This document shows, one piece after another, positions 31,886 to 44,912 of a stretch of DNA of 64,000 bases. The DNA is taken from the NCBI GenBank assembly GCA_028456385.1, contig JALNQF010000042.1:225446-289445 (forward strand), in the 5' to 3' direction. Within the stretch, counting starts at the first letter, position 1. Every line of letters starts with the position of its first letter. The notes below the pieces were generated by a model, which was not told the origin of the DNA, made no database searches, and was given only the letters and a program-made list of their open reading frames with translations. The position numbers were made by a program, and so were the translations under genes. The stretch comes from Ophiosphaerella korrae. Lineage: Eukaryota; Ascomycota; Dothideomycetes; Pleosporales; Phaeosphaeriaceae.

Positions 31886-34800
31886 CCTTACTAATTTAGT
31901 TATTATAAGAAGTAAAGCGTAAGTAGTATATAGTCTAGCTAATATAATAGTAGAAATCTTAACTAAAAAGAGAGCTAAGGTACCTATAAGTAGTTATAAA
32001 TTAGACGATATAGTATAGAGAGATATTAAAAACTACCTTAACAACTTAATTTCTAAGAAAGAAGATATAAAAATAGTAATTAACGCTCTAGAAACCTAAA
32101 ATAAAGAACTTTAAGAATATATAAAATAAAACAAAGCCTAGATTAAAGCTATTATTAAAGGACAAAATTAGATAAAACTAATTATATAACGCCTAGAGAT
32201 AAGCGTAATAAAGTAACTACTAAAAATACCTATCCTTAAGAAGTTTAATAAAACAAGAGAAAAACTAAAACTTTTTATAGTATTAATATAACTCTAAATA
32301 GATATACAAGTACTATACTTTAATATAGAAGAGAAGAAGGTAATATATATTAGAATATACCTTAAAGAGGATATAATAAGATAGTTTAAACCTTACTAGA
32401 TAGATTATATAATATATACTCTAATAACCTAGAAAGATAAAACTAGAGCTATTTTTAGAAGTTATAAATACTTTACTAGACGAATAAGAGTAGTATTTAG
32501 GAATATAAATATTACCTAACAAGCTAAAGAAAAACTTAAAAGACTTATACAATAAAAAAGTATCTCTAAGTACGTATTATAATTTAAATAACTATTACAA
32601 AATATAGAATAGAATAAATTAGCCCTAATATTATAATTTAAATAAAGATTAAATAAAAAAATCTAATACAAGATAATTTATATAGAGAAACCTAGGATAC
32701 TAGAAGCTTAAAAGTAGTAAGTAATATAAATTAACAACGATCTTTAAGAATAGAAGAAGAATAAGTATAGTAACTAACCTAGAAACTAGGATATTAGAGA
32801 TCCTATAATCCTTAACACTAATAAAGATAAGAAGAAAAAGAAGAATAAAGACTTTACGTACTTTAACTATAGTAAAAAAAGCTACTACGTAAAAGACTAC
32901 TAATTATAAAAGAAGAAAGATATAGTATACTATAAATATAGAAAACTAAGATACTATATAAAAGACTATAGAAGTAAAGACTATAAGAAAGATAAAGAAA
33001 CTTAGTTAAAAATAACTAAAAAGAAGAAAGAAGTACTATAAGTAAAAGCTAAACCCTAGAAGAAAGTAGCTAAAAGTAAAGAAATATAATATATAATACT
33101 TTATTAGACCTTTTATTACAAAGATAACTACTATATATATCTTTTTAGTAAGTAAAAAGTAAGATACTTTCTATAAAAGAATAAAGTAGTAGTAATAAAA
33201 GAAAGAATAAAAGTGTAGCTAGAAGAAATAGTATACGTAATAGACCTACTAATAGAAGATTTAGAAAGGAAAGAACTCTAGATACTATTAATCTAGGCTA
33301 AAGGACTAGTACTAAATAAAGAGACTACTACAACTTCCTCTAAAAAACTATAAGAAAGTAAGAAGTAAGTTAACGTAAGAAGTATAGAGTATACCTAACT
33401 AGATATATATAGCTATAATAGCTATATAATAATAGATATAAAGGAATAAAACAAAGAATAAAAGTTTATTTAGAAATACTTACTAGTTATAAGTATAGAA
33501 GAAGCGTACAAAAACTAGAAAGAACGCAACCCTAAAGAAATAAAGTTTACGCTATTTTAAGAATAGATAAAGTAATATATAGTTATAGTAAGAAGAATAC
33601 CTATATAAAGAGAATAGTAATACCTTATAAAAAAAACGTAATAGATTAACAAAGCCTATATACTAAGAGTACTAGTAGTATACTACGTTATAACTATAGA
33701 TATACTTAAGAAAAGTAAGTACTAGAAAGGGGATAATAAAGTAATAAATCTAAAACACCTAGTATATTTTAAAGTATTATAGATATTATACTTAGATAAA
33801 AATTATATTATATATAAGAACTCTAAAGTAAATAATAGTATATAGCCTATATAAAGAAGAGGCTATAACTATATAAGAGTAATTCTAATAGAAGATATCT
33901 AAAGATAAGAAATAATCCTAGAAGATAGATATATAGTAATAAAGCCTAGACTAAAACTATCTAAGAAATACGTCTAAAGAGGACTATAGTATAAATACAT
34001 ATATAATAAATACTTAAAATATAAAGAATATAAACTTAAAGTAGAGCTATAGCTCTAGAAAGATAGATAATTTAAGAAAATACCTAAACAAGAATAGCTA
34101 GAAAGTATAAGAGGCCTATATATTATAAAAATAGGTACGTATTAAGAAAAGAAAGTATAAGTAATAATTAATAGTAGAGCTATAAGAAACTTTATATCTA
34201 AGAAGTAAATAGAAATATAAAGAATATATTATATAGTAAAAAAGTACCCTTAATAACTAAGTATAATTAAAAGAAAACTATTCTAAGAACCTATTAGGTT
34301 TAAAATAGTTCTCTCTATACTAGAACTAGAAGAGATAATAATTAAGAATATAGTTATAAGTATAACAATAATTAAAAACAAACAAGATATAATACTAGGT
34401 ATACTATAGTTATAGATAACTAACCTATATATTAATTAAAGAATAGGAAAAATTAATTACTATAGAACAAATATATTAAAGGCTAATATAAATACTTGTA
34501 AAGGAAAATTCCCTAAAGAATATAAGAAATAGGAGAAATAGCTTATAGAGCCTAAAGACTATTTTCTAGAATACTAGCTATAGGATTTAGTAATAGAACT
34601 AGAAGAAAGAAAGAACGTAAGATAGAGCCTAGTCTATAGAAAAATAGAAGAAGAATCTAAAATTAAATAAGTATTTATTAAAAAAGTAATAAGAAAAAGA
34701 TAAATATAAGAATCTAAATCCTTAGTAGTATATAGACTTATATTTGTAGATAAAAAGAAAATAAAAAAAAAATAACTTTACGTAGACTTTAGAAAAACAA

Positions 34801-37298
34801 ATATAGTTATAAACAAGAATTAATACCCTTTACTATAAATAGATAGAATACAAGATAAGCTATAAAAAGTAAAAATCTTTACAAAACTAGATATCTAGAA
34901 TACTTACTACTAAATTAGAATTAAAGAAGGTAATAAATAGAAAATAGTATTTAGAACGTAGTATAGACTATATAAATACTTAGTTATACTCTTTAGTTTA
35001 ATAAACGCACTAGTAGCCTTCTAATAAAGAATTAATATAGTACTAAGAGAGTACTTAGACGTATTTATATTTATATACCTAGATAATATTCTTATATTCT
35101 TAGAAATAGAGGAAGAATACGTATAATATATATACAAAGTACTAGAGAAACTAGTAGAAAATAAATTATTTTTTAAGATAAGAAAATACAAGTTCTATAT
35201 AAAAGAAATAGACTTCCTTAGATTTATTATAGAACTAGGAAAAATTAAGATAAATCTAAGAAAGATTAAATTAATTAACAAATAGCTAATACTAAAAAAC
35301 GTAAAAGAGGTATAGTAATTTTATAGATTAGTAAACTTTTATAGAAAGTTAATAATAGGATAGTCTAAAGATATAGAACTAATAACAAAACTTATAAAGA
35401 AAGATACGCTATTTAAATAGATAAAGGAATACGACGAAGTATTTAATATAATTAAAAGAAAGTTTATAGAAAATCTAGTTATTAGAATATATAACCTAGA
35501 CCTACTAGTAATAGTAAAAATAGACGTATCTAACTTAGTCTATAGAATAGTACTAATATAAGAAGACTTTAAGACTAAAAAAGAATACTTAGTTAAATAC
35601 TTCTCTAAGAAAATAAAGCTAGTAGAGCTTAACTACTTAATTTATAATAAAGAGATATTAGTAATCTATAAAGTATTTAAGTAATAGAAAGTATACTTAT
35701 AAAGAGTAAAATATAGAATAAAAGTCTATATAGACTATAAGAATCTTATAGGATTTATAATAAATAAGAACTTATTATAACGCTATATAAGATAGTAAGA
35801 ATTCTTATTAATATTTAATTTAGAAATTATATATATAAAAGGGAAAGATAATTAATTTATAAATACTTTTAGTAGAAGACTAGACTTATAAGAAGAAGTA
35901 AACGCTACTAGTATAGTTCTAGTATAGAATAAAGAAAGATATTTAATTCTAAATATACTTAAAATAGCTATAACACTTACAAGAAAGAGTAGCGAGCTAG
36001 ATAAATAGATTTAGAAAGTAACGTAGGAAGTATCTAAAGAAATAGAGAAACTAGAAATTTAAGAAGAATATATATTCTAAAGAAAATATAAAGAGAATTT
36101 ATATAACAATTTTATAAATTACTAGTATATAGATACTAAGAGATTAATAAAACCTTAGATAGATTACTATAATACTACTATATTCTAAAAGTAAGATAAT
36201 TAGTAATAGAAGTACTACAAGATTATATAGAATACTAAAGGAATAAGTATAGTATATATATACTATATAGAATACTATAACTAGTAGAAGTACTAGTATA
36301 ACTATAAAGAGTTATTATAATAGACTTTATTACAAAGTTACTAAAGTTAAAAAACCTAATATTAAGAGTTAAGTATAATAGAATCCTAATAATAGTAGAT
36401 AAACTTATAAAGTACTTATACTTTAGGCTATATAAAAAAAAAGGTAGAATAGAAGTTACTATATACTAGGTTCTAGGAACTATAATTAGTTAATATAAAC
36501 TACTAGATAAGATTATTATAGATAGAGACGTAAGGTTTATATTAAAACTATAGAGAATAATAATAGTATAATTAGGAGTATAATATACAATATTAATAGT
36601 ATATTATCTATAGATAGATAGATAATTAGAATATATAAACTAGACGATAGAATAGTACTTAAGATACTACCTTAACTACAACTAAAACAATTAGGTATAG
36701 TTACTACCTATAGTATAGTTAGTATACAACAGCGTAAAAAATAAAGTAATAAGAATATTACCCTTCTTTATAAACTATAGATTTAACCCTAATATATATA
36801 GAATACTAAAATCTAAAGTATCTTAGTCTCTAAGAAGAGAAAACTTTACTAATAGACTTAAAGATATATATAATTAACTAAGATAAAACGTAGAATTCCT
36901 ATATAATTAAATAGCTAAGTACTATAATAAGAAGTATAAAAAGAGACCTTAATTTAGAAAAAGAGAAAAAGTATAGTTAGTAAGGAAAATCGTAAAAAGT
37001 AAACAACTAAGTTTAAAACTAGACTACGTTAAAATAAGACTATATAAAATTAAGAAAGAAGTTACGCTAGTTATATTTAAACTAAAGCTACTAAATAAGT
37101 TAAAGATATACCTAACCTTTTATATAGCGCTACTTAAGATAGTACTATAAAACGTAGAACTACTAGTATATAAAGTAGATATATATAGAGAATAAGAGGA
37201 ATAAGAAGTTAAAAAAATCTTAGTATACTAGTTCTATAATAGGAGGAACTATTATCTAGTAAAATAGATAAGAATTAATAAGAAAGGGTAACTATAGG

Positions 37299-37330
37299 TG
37301 TTATAGGTATAATATAAGCGGCCCGTTACA
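37299..37330 (+). mobile_element. 32-bp miniature LTR-like insertion with ATAGG duplication
   Basis: It starts TGTTATAG, as the chromovirus LTRs do, and ends GGCCCGTTACA, as the LTR of element A does. ATAGG lies on both sides (37294-37298 and 37331-37335). Element F shows the empty site (ACTATAGGAAGAAATATAGG around 44193-44212). The insert is therefore precisely defined and disrupts the chromodomain codons of element E. Confidence 0.8.
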
Positions 37331-37419
37331 ATAGGAAGAAATATAGGAACTAAAAGATAATCTTAACTACTCTAAGAAACTAGAAGAGTTCTAAAGTTAA
37401 AACTTTCTAGAGCGCTTTA

Positions 37420-38030
37420 TAGTAAACTAAGAAAATTAGTATTACTAATAATAAATAAAGAGACGCTAGGAACGCTTAATATAATAAGAGTAAGAGTAGC
37501 CTCTACTACGTCCTTAAGGTCTATTTTAGCCTCTAAGGTACAAGACTATTTAGATAATTTAGCGTTATTATAAGCTTTTATCTTATAAAGACACTTAATA
37601 TAAGAATAAAGATTTACTAGCTTATAAAAAGTTAGCTTATACTTAGCTTTAGCCTCTATAAGCTATAATAATAGTATCTTTTAAGCTTAGTTAATAGCTC
37701 GCCCTATATAACTTAGTAAGAAGAGACTATATAGAAATAGAGTACTTATACTCTATAAGAGAAATACTAGAAGAAGTATACTTATACTAAATATTAGCAA
37801 GAATACACTTATTATAGTATTTTCTATCCTTTAAAGATATAAGATAAGTAAGCTTTAACTAAGTATAATAGGCGTATAGAAATATTTTAACCCTATTACG
37901 AGTAATATAAGTAATAAGAAGAAGTATATTATAATTAGAATATAAAGATATAGAGAATAATAAAGAATTAGAAATAAATAAAAAAACTAGACAAATAACC
38001 TTAGGCCTAGGGTAGAGAAATAAGAACTTA
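37420..38030 (-). pseudogene. Antisense ORF remnant in element E
   Basis: Minus-strand counterpart of the 3' region frames in A and D, between the chromodomain and the purine tract. Recognisable words are KLTFYKLVNLYSYIKCLYKIKA and a Tyr-for-Cys converted LKDRKYYNKCILANI-like segment. Heavily mutated; identified by position and resemblance only. Confidence 0.35.
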
Positions 38031-38047
38031 CCTAAAGAGGGGAATAG

Positions 38048-38304
38048 TATTATAGTTATAATAAGAGAAAACTAATTTAAGCTAATTAGCCTTACTATAG
38101 ATAACAATAATATATATAACCTATAAGGTAATAGACTTAATTAAGAAGCTAACTATAATAGAGATACGTAATAAATTTACAATTTATAATCTTAGTAAAT
38201 ATAAAGTATAAAGCTAAGTATATAATAAATTTATAATTCGCGATCTTAGTAAATATAAAGTATAAAGCTAGCTAAGAAGTATAAGTATATAGTTAGTAGT
38301 AATG
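38048..38304 (+). repeat. Element E 3' LTR, truncated
   Basis: The first 257 bases of the LTR (TATTATAG onward), including two tandem units, end at TAATG where element F begins. The missing remainder is not found after element F. Confidence 0.8.
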
Positions 38305-38765
38305 TGTTATAGTAGTAATAAGGGAAACCGAGATAGAACTAATTAGTCTACGCTTAGCTACTAACAAAGCATAGGATAAGCGGGGTAATAACCTATAGGA
38401 CAACGAGTTCGATTAGGAAGCTAACTACAATATAGATACGTAACAGATTCGTAAATTCGCGATCTTAGTAAACACGAAGCTACGAAGCTATTATATAACA
38501 AATTCGTAAATTCGCGATCTTAGTAAATACAAAGTAACAAAGCCGCTAAGATATTATTACTATATAGTTAGTAGTAATGCGCATTATTAGGATAGTATTA
38601 GCAATTTAATCCTTTAACTATAGAACGCTAATACAAGATAGTTGCAAAATATCTTCTATTGTTTATAGTTATTATAGATCCCTATACAAACTTTTATTAT
38701 TACTTTATAATCTACTAACCCTTCTAAGATAAGTACCTATAGTTAACGACAAGAGGCCTGTTACA
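38305..38765 (+). repeat. Element F 5' LTR
   Basis: 461 bp, TGTTATAGTA to GGCCTGTTACA, with two tandem units around 38437-38550. The following bases, CCTTACTAATTTAG, should hold the primer binding site but do not start with TGG. Confidence 0.9.
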
Positions 38766-38839
38766 CCTTACTAATTTAGTTATTGCGAGAAGCAAAGCGT
38801 AAGTAGCGCACGGTCTAGCTAATACGATAGTAGAAAGCT

Positions 38840-39960
38840 TAATAAGTAAAGCCCCTAGGAGTAGTTATAAGTTAGATAGCACTATATAGGAAACAATTAA
38901 GGATTGTATAAACAAACTAATTAATAATAAAGAGGATATAAAGATAGTAATTAAAGCACTAGAAACGTAGAACAAAGAACTACAAGACTATTTAAAATAG
39001 AATAAAGTATAAATTAAAGCTATTATTAAAGGCTAGAACTAGATAGAATTAATTACCTAACAACTAGAAATAAGTGCAACAAAAAAACTACCTAAGATAC
39101 CTATCCTTAAGAAGTTTAATAGAATAAGAGAAAAACTAAGACTCTTTATAGCCTTAGCACAACTCTAGATAGACGTATAAGTACTATACTTTAATATAGA
39201 AGAAAAGAAGGTAATATATATTAGAATGTATCTTAAAGAAAATACAATAAGATAGTTTAAACCCTACTAGACAGACTATACGACACACGCTCTAATAACC
39301 TAAAAGGATAAAACAAGAGCTATCTTTAGAAGTTACAAATACTTTACTAGATAAATAAGAGTAGTATTTAGAGACATAGACGTTACCTAATAAGCCGAAG
39401 AACAGCTAGAAAAGCTTATACAAAGCTAGAGTGTTCTAGAGTATATATTATAGTTTAAATAACTATTGTAAAATATAGAGTAGAATAAGTTAGCCTTAAT
39501 ATTATAATTTAAACAAGGACTAAACTTAAAAATCTAATACAAAATAATTTACATAGAAAAACCCTAAACGCTAGAAGCTCTAAAATAATAGGTAATACAA
39601 ATTAACAACGATCTTTAAGAATAGAAGAAGAATAAGTATAGAGGTTACACCTAGAATTAAGATAAGGGAGACCCTATAATCCTCGACGCTAATAAGGACA
39701 AGAAGAGGAAGAAGAACAAAGACTTTACGTACTTTAACTATAGTAAGAAAGGCTACTACGCGAAAGACTACTAATTATAAAAGAAAAGAGATATAGTATA
39801 CTATAAATACAAGAAACTAGGACACTTCGTAAAAGACTGTAGAAGTAAGGACCTAAGAAAAGATAAGGAAACTTAGTTAAAAATAACTAAGAACAAGAAA
39901 GAAGTACTAAAAGCATAAGCTAAACCTTAAGAGAAGGTAGTAGAGAGTAAAGAAGTATAA
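38840..39960 (+). pseudogene. Element F gag, degenerate
   Basis: The frame reads KELQDYLKQNK-like, then KLPKIPILKKFNRIREKL, then YFNIEEKKVIYIRMYLKE, as in the capsid region of fungal Gypsy elements. Near the end is a nucleocapsid knuckle at 39799-39840. CX2CX4HX4C reads YX2YX4HX4C, the two first Cys being Tyr by TGC-to-TAC change. A lysine-rich segment precedes it. There are several in-frame stops, at former Gln and Trp codons. Gag would form the virus-like particle; this copy cannot. The start is uncertain because ATG codons have become ATA. Confidence 0.7.
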
Positions 39961-40979
39961 TATACAATACTCTATTAGACCTTTTGTTATAACAACAACT
40001 ACTACATATATCTTTTTAGTAAATAGGGAGTAGTATAGTTCCTATAGAAATAGAGATATAGAGTAGCTGCAATAAAAGAAAGTAGAACAAAAGTATAGCT
40101 AGAAGAAATAGCCTATATAATAGACCTACTAATAGAAGATTTAGAAGGGGAAGAACCCTAGACTCTATTAATCTAGGCTAAAGAACGAGCACTAGATAAA
40201 GAGACTACTATAGCTTCTTCTAAAGAACTGTAAGAAAGCAAAAGATAAGCTAGTATAAGAAGTATAGAGTATACCTAGCTAGATATATATAGCTACAATA
40301 GCTACATAATAATAGATATAAAAGAACAAAATAAAGAATAGAGATTCGTTTAAATATACTTAATAGTTATAAGTATAGAGGAAGCGTATAAAAACTAGAA
40401 AGAACGCAATCCTAAAGAAATAAAGTTTATACTATTTTAAGAATAGATAAAGTAATATATAGTTATAGTAGGGAGAATACCTATACAAAAAGAATAGTAG
40501 CACCTTATAAGAGAAACGCGATAGATTAACAAAGCCTACACACTAAGAGTACTAGTAGTATACTATATCCTAACAATAGATACACCTAGAAAAGATAAGT
40601 ACTAGGAAGAGGATAACAAAATAATAGATCTAAAATATCTAGTACACTTTAAAGCATTATAGATATTATACCTAGATAGGAATTATATTATATATAGAAA
40701 CTCTAAAGTAAACAACAATATATAGCCTACACAGAGAAGAGGCTATAACTATACAAGAGTAATCCTAGTAGAAGATATCTAAGGATAGGAAATAATCCTA
40801 GAAGATAAATACGTAGTAGTAAGACCTAGTCTAAAACTATCTAAAAAATACGTCTAAGGAGGACTATAGTACAAGTGTATATACGATAAATACTTAAAAC
40901 ATAAAGAACACAAGCTTAAAGTAAGCCTATAGCCTAAGAAAGATAGATAGTTTATAAAAAAGCCTAAGTAAAAACAGCT

Positions 40980-43900
40980 AAAAGGCGTAGGAGGCCTATA
41001 TATTACAAAAATAAGTACTTACTAGGAAAGAAAAGTACAATTAATAATTAATAGCAGAGCTACAAGAAACTTTATATTAAAGAAGTTTGTAGAAATACAA
41101 GGAATAAAGTATATAACAAAGAAATATCCTTAACAATTAAGCACAATCAAAGGAAAACTATTCTAAGAACCTATTAGATTTAAAATAGTTCCCTCTACAT
41201 TAAAACTAGAAGGAATAACAATTAAGAATATAGTTATAGATATAACGACAATTAATAACAAACAAGATATAATACTAGGAATACTATAGTTACAAATAAC
41301 TAACCTATAGATTAATTAGAGAATAGGAAAAATTAACTACTATAGAATAGACACGTTAAAAGCTAATATAAGCACTTATAAAGGAGAATTCCCTAAAGAG
41401 TATAAGAAATAGGAAAAATAACTTATAGAACCTAAAGATTACCTTCTAGAATATTAACTATAGGACCTAGCGATAGAACTAGTAGAAGGTAAAGACGTAG
41501 GATAGAGCCTAGTCTACTAGAAAATAGAAGAAGAGTCTAAAATTAAACAAACATTTATCTAGAATACAATAAAAAAAGGATAGATAAGGGAATCTAAATC
41601 CTTAGTAGTGCACAGACTTATATTTGTAGATAAGAAGGGAACGAGTAATAAGAGACCCTACGTAGATTTTAGGAAAACTAACGCAATTATAAATAAGAAC
41701 CGATACCTATTACTATAAATAGACGGAATACAAGATAGATTACAAAAAGCAAGAATCTTTACAAAACTAGATATTTAGAACGCGTACTACTAGATTAGAA
41801 TTAAAAAAGGAGACAAATAGAAGACAGCGTTTAGAATATAGTATAGACTATACAAATATCTAGTTATACTATTTAGCTTAACAAACGCACTAGCAGCATT
41901 CTAAGAAAGGATTAATATAGTACTAAGAGAGTACTTAGACGTATTTATATTTGCATACCTAGATAACATCCTTATATTTTTAGAAATAGAGGAAGAACAC
42001 GTACAACACGTACATAAAGTACTAGAGAAGCTAGTAGAAAACAAACTATTCTTAAAAATAAGAAAATGCGAATTTTATACAAAGAAAATAGACTTCCTTA
42101 GATTTATTATTAAACTAGGAAAAATCAAGATCGACCTAGAGAAGATTAGATTAATTAACAAATAGCTAATACTAAAAAACCTAAAAGAGGTACAACAATT
42201 TTATAGGTTAGCTAACTTTTACAGAAAGTTAATAATAGGATAGTTAGAAGATATAGAACTAATAACTAGACTTATAAAAAAGGATACGCTATTTAAGTAG
42301 ACGAGAGAATACAATAAAGTATTTAAGAAAATTAAAAGAAAGTTTACAGAAAACCTAGTTATTAGAATATATAACCTAGACCTACTAGTAGTAGTAAAGA
42401 TAGACGCGTCTAACTTAGTCTATAGAATAGCACTAATATAAGAAGATCTAGAAACTAACAAGGAGTATTTAGTTAAATACTTTTCTAAGAAAATAAAGCT
42501 AGCAGAGCTTAACTATCTAATTTACGACAAAGAGATACTAGTAATATACAAAGTATTTAAGTAATAGAGAGTATATTTACAAGGAGTAAAATACTAGATA
42601 AAGGTTTATATAGACTATAAGAACTTTATAAGATTTATAACAAATAAAGAACTATTATAACGCTATACAAGATAGTAGGAGTTTCTATTAATATTTAACA
42701 TAGAAATAATATATATAAAAGGGAAAGATAACTAATTCGTAGACGCCTTTAGTAAAAGACTAGACTTACAAGAAGAAGTAAGCGCTACTAGCACAGTTCT
42801 AATTAAGAACGAAGAAGGATATTTAGTCCTAAACACACCTAAAATAGCCGCAATACTTAAAAGAAAGAGTAGCGAGCTAGATAAATAGATTCGAGAAGAA
42901 ACAAGAAAAGCCCCTAAAAAAATAGAGAAACTTAAGATTAAAGAAAGTCTTACAAAAGCCTATAAAAGAACGTACATTCTAGGAAGAATATAAAGAGAAT
43001 TTATACGACAGTTCTATAAACTACTAGTATATAGATATTAAGGAATTAACAAAACACTAGATAGACTACTAAGAGATTACTATATCCTAAGAGCAAGACA
43101 ACTAGTAATAGAAGTACTACGAGATTATATAGAATACTAAAGAAATAAGCACAGTAAGTATATACTATATAGAAAGTTATAACTAGTAAAAGTACTAGAA
43201 TAACTATAGAGAGTTATTACAATAGATTTTATTACAAAACTACCTAAGTTAAAAGACCTAATATTAAGAGTTAAGTATAATAGAATCCTAATAATAGTAG
43301 ATAAACTTACAAAGTACTTATACTTTAGACTATACAAAGAGAAAAGTAGAATAGAAGTCGTAGCACACTAGGTTCTAGGAACCGTAATTAGCTAATATAG
43401 ACTACTAGACAAGATTATAATAGATAGAGACGTAAGATTTACATTAAAACTATAGGGAACGATAACAGCACAATTAGGAATTAAATATACAATATTAATA
43501 GCATACTACCTATAGATAGATAGATAATTAGAACGCATAAATTAAACAGTAGAATAATACTTAAGATACTACCTTAACTACAACTAGAACAACTAGGTAC
43601 AGCTACTACCTATAGCATAGTTAGCATTTAACAGCGCAAAGAATAAGATAATAGGAGTATTACCTTTCTTTACAAACTATAGATTTAACCCTAGTGTATA
43701 TAGAATACTAAGACTAGAAATATCTTAGTCCCTAAGAAGAGAAAACTTCGCTAATAGACTTAAGAATATATAGGATTAACTAAGATAGGACGCAGAATTC
43801 CTATATAATCGCATAGCTAAGTACTATAACAAGAAGTATAAAGAAGGACCCTAATTTAGAGAGAGAGAAAAAGTATAGTTAGTGCGAAAAAACATTAAGA

Positions 43901-44295
43901 GCAAGAGACTAAGTTTAAAATTAGACTACGTTAAGATAAGACTATACAAAATTAAGAAAGAAGTTACACTAGTTATATTTAAACTAAAGCTACTAAACAA
44001 AATAAGGATACACCTAACCTTCTACGTAGCACTACTTAAGATAGTACTACAAAACGTAGAACTACTAGTATACAAAGTAGATACGTATAGAGAATAAGAA
44101 GAATAGGAAGTAAAAGAAATCCTAGCACACTAGTTCTATAATAGCAAGAACTACTATCTAGTAAAATAGATAGGTACAAACAAAAAAAGACAACTATAGG
44201 AAGAAATATAGGAACTAGAAGACAACCTTAATTACCCTAAGAAACTAGAGGACTTCTAAAGTTAAAACCCTCTAGAACGCCTAGTAGCGAGTTAA
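40980..44295 (+). pseudogene. Element F pol: protease, RT, RNase H, integrase, chromodomain, degenerate
   Basis: One frame can be followed to TAA 44293. The protease motif reads NSRATRNF for D(S/T)GAT. RT blocks are RPYVDFRKTN, ARIFTKLDIQNAYYQIRI and AYLDNILIF (YLDN at 41956-41967). RNase H blocks are VVKIDASN and LNYLIYDKEILVIYK. The integrase has a zinc-binding region (QGINKTLDRLL) and a DDE core: TIDFITKLPKL with Asp at 43225, IIDRDVRFTL near 43425, and Glu in the following helix. A short open stretch at 43882-44097 covers the integrase C-terminus. The end (EVKEILAHQFYN, NYYLVKQIG, ELEDNLNYPKKLEDF) is a chromodomain, which in chromoviruses targets integration to modified histones. Stops fall at former Trp and some Gln codons. 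Confidence 0.8.
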
Positions 44296-44309
44296 GAAAA
44301 CTAATAATA

Positions 44310-44860
44310 CTATTACTAGACAGAGAAGTAATAAGAGCGCCTAATGTAACAAGAGCTAGAGTAACCTCTACTACATTATCTAAATCTAATTTAGCCTCTA
44401 AGGTACAAGACTATTTAGACAACTTAGCGTTATTATAAGCCTTTATCTTCTAAAGACGCTTAATATAGGAATAAAGCTCTACTAGCTTATAAAGAGTTAA
44501 CTTGCGCTTAGCCTTAGTAGTAGTAAGCTATAATAATAATTGTGCTTAAGCTCTATTAACGGCTCGCCCTATACAACTTAGTAGAAGGAGACTATATAGA
44601 AATCGAACACTCACACTCTATAAGCGAAACCCTAGAGGAAACACACTTATACTAGATATTAGCGAGAATACACTCGTTATAGTGTTTACTATCCTTTAAA
44701 AACATAAGATAAGTAAGACCTAATTTAGTACAACAACGACATAGGAATATCTTAACCCTATTATAAATAATACGAGCTACAAGGAGAAGTTTATTACAAT
44801 AGGACTAAGATAGTATAGAGAATAATAAAGAACTAAAGATTAACAAAGAAATAGGATTAA
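44310..44860 (-). pseudogene. Antisense ORF remnant in element F, best copy
   Basis: Opposite strand to pol, between its stop and the 3' LTR. One frame reads YLMFLKDSKHYNECILANI then YKCVSSRVSLIECE, with surviving Cys codons at 44644-44692 that suggest a Cys-rich, possibly zinc-binding segment. A neighbouring frame reads KAKRKLTLYKLVELYSYIKRL, then IKAYNNAKLSK-stop-SCTLEAKLDLD, then VVEVTLALVTLG. That is charged and heptad-like, with only two stops in about 85 codons, against many in the other frames. A frame change is needed between them. Conservation of both in five copies supports a real protein; its function is unknown. Confidence 0.45.
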
Positions 44861-44912
44861 TAACCTTAGTACTAGTATAGAGAAATAAAGGACTACGTAA
44901 AAGAGAGAATAG

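Larger units (their letters stand above)
31390..38304 (+). mobile_element. Element E: Ty3/Gypsy chromovirus with truncated 3' LTR
   Basis: Plus orientation with a complete 496-bp 5' LTR and all internal domains: gag 31.9-33.1 kb, protease, RT (YLDN 35076-35087), RNase H, integrase, then a chromodomain ending about 37.4 kb. An AAAGAGGGGAATAG purine tract precedes the 3' LTR at 38048. That LTR stops after 257 bases, where the 5' LTR of element F starts. The chromodomain coding region is interrupted by a 32-bp miniature insertion (37299-37330). Heavy RIP leaves no open frames. Confidence 0.87.

Noticed and set aside
43137..43337. 66-codon minus-strand ORF in element F
   Set aside because: It is the reverse shadow of the integrase region read on the plus strand.
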